Assembly (NCBI RefSeq): GCF_035046505.1
Contig: NC_089822.1
Location: 1,993,001-2,057,000 of the forward strand
Length of the DNA: 64,000 nucleotides
Source of the DNA: Tiliqua scincoides
Lineage: Eukaryota; Chordata; Lepidosauria; Squamata; Scincidae
Direction: 5' to 3'
Within the stretch, counting starts at the first letter, position 1. Every line of letters starts with the position of its first letter. A program made the translations under genes and the position numbers. Below, piece after piece: positions 62,960 to 64,000 of the stretch. A model generated the notes under the pieces. The model saw only the letters and a program-made list of their open reading frames with translations. It was not told the DNA's origin and made no database searches.

Positions 62960-63239
62960 CCTGGTTTCCAAGGCTCACTTCTGTTCAAAGCTTATCATGC
63001 AGCTTCATGCATGACAAAAAAACTGCCTTTGAATCTCTCTGATGTGTTCTCAAGGCATGTGTGGATGTTGTTCACCCAGGGTAGAATGTGCCTTTTAAAA
63101 AGGGTATTTTAGGGTATTGTATTAAAATAGGGTATTGAATTAAAATAAAATATACATTGTATTTTAAAAATACAATATATATTCTGGTCAGCATGAGGGT
63201 GGCCATGTACATATAGTAAATACAGATGTCTTTAGGAAA
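62960..63239. other. Intergenic, AT-rich
   Basis: A short TTTTAGGGTATTGTATTAAAAT repeat lies at 63100-63180. No gene is seen. Confidence 0.3.
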
Positions 63240-63249
63240 CGGAACAGGT

Positions 63250-63545
63250 TTGTTGTTGTTAAGTTGTGTCTGACTCTGTGACCCCATGGACCACAGCACA
63301 CAAGGCCCCTCTGTCTACCACTAACTTCCAGAGTTTGTCCAGATTCATGTTCATTGCCTCGGGGACACTGTCTAACCATCTCATCCTCTGCCGTCCCCTT
63401 CTCCTTTAGCCTTCAATTTCTCCCAGTATCAGGGCCTCTGCTGAAGAGTCCTTCCTTCTCATGAGATGACCAAAGTATTTCAGCTTCAGCCTCAGCATCT
63501 GTCCTTCCAGTGAACAGTCAGGGTTGATTTCCTATAGGATGGACT
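63250..63545 (-). mobile_element. BovB (RTE) LINE 3' end
   Basis: The plus strand reads TTGTTGTTAAGTTGTGTCTG, ACTCTGTGACCCCATGGACC, CCATCTCATCCTCTGCCGTC, CCAAAGTATTTCAGCTTCAG and TCCTATAGGATGGACTG. This is the reverse complement of the BovB 3' end known from ruminants and squamates. The 3' terminus lies near 63250. About 300 bp remain. Confidence 0.85.
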
Positions 63546-63661
63546 GATTTGCAATCATTTGAACGCAACAAGTAAAAACTTATAAAAATAGCAATGGGTT
63601 TAAGAAGTGCTGAAATAGACTGCAGATGCTGGCCACCTCCAGAGGTGGATCTTCTAGGGCA

Positions 63662-64000
63662 GGGGCGGGCAAACCCTGGCCTGGGGGCCATTTGTAGGTC
63701 TTGGGGCCCCCAATCTGGTCTGCAGGGAGCCCCAATGAGCCTCTGACCTGTTGGAGACTGTTGGAACCTGCGCTGGCCTGTGACTGCTGGTTGCAACCGC
63801 CAGATGTGAGCTGTGGGCCGAGTTAGAGCAAAGCCTTTTGTAGTTTCCATGTGTTTTCTGCTTTAGTCCGGGCATTATTTTAACCCCTCCCCCAACTGCC
63901 TCTGAACAACTTATGTCTCCCTGTGTTTCTGGCTTGGTCTCTATGTTTTCACTGTGCAAGAGGTGTGTGGCAAATAGGTGATAGTTCTCATGTGGTTCTA
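63662..64000. mobile_element. hAT-like element, cut by the window end
   Basis: It begins CAGGGGCGGGCAAACCCTGG then CCTGGGGGCCA, like the left end of 51408-51774. The right end is not found before the window ends. Confidence 0.6.

Noticed and set aside
50320-64000. CNTFR, a gene near RPP25L in mammals
   Set aside because: No fibronectin or immunoglobulin exon was recognised in this stretch; it may lie beyond the window.

Overview
The window looks like nuclear DNA of a squamate reptile (lizard or snake). The evidence is multi-exon vertebrate genes with GT-AG introns, many CR1 LINE fragments ending in a TTCTTATG-type tail, short palindromic DNA transposons, tRNA-derived SINEs, and a BovB-type LINE 3' end near 63.4 kb, a family typical of squamates and ruminants. 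The gene set matches human 9p13.3, where RPP25L and DCTN3 are neighbours and the SPATA31F (FAM205) genes lie close by.

Layout. 1-2560: a minus-strand CR1 RT fragment, a palindromic hAT-like MITE, and a broken, permuted copy of part of the SPATA31-like gene. 2590-3720: two candidate old LTRs. 5798-16984 (minus): a SPATA31F-like gene that I resolve as three exons, the last an 8.9-kb exon with 21 'WGLP' modules in a higher-order arrangement. 17637-19905: nested CR1 and DNA-transposon copies and another stray SPATA31-like fragment. 21570-28928 (plus): a GC-box minisatellite and then DCTN3 in seven coding exons. 32310-44535 (plus): a PYD-FISNA-NACHT-LRR gene of the NLRP3 type, in phase at every splice junction except for one frameshift in a run of nine G. 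46-49 kb: LINE ORF1 debris, a tandem array of CR1 tails and a CpG-rich first exon. 49080-49637 (plus): RPP25L. 50.3-64 kb: no gene recognised, only repeats, including a 1.4-kb hAT element with perfect 8-bp target duplications and the BovB fragment.

The genes do not form a pathway. DCTN3 (dynactin subunit) and RPP25L (RNase P/MRP protein) are housekeeping genes. The NLR is an innate immune sensor candidate placed between them. The SPATA31-like gene belongs to a family known mainly from testis. The most unusual object is the SPATA31-like protein: five four-part super-repeats, three doublets, a 37-residue repeat and a 162-residue repeat, with permuted fragments of the same gene scattered nearby.
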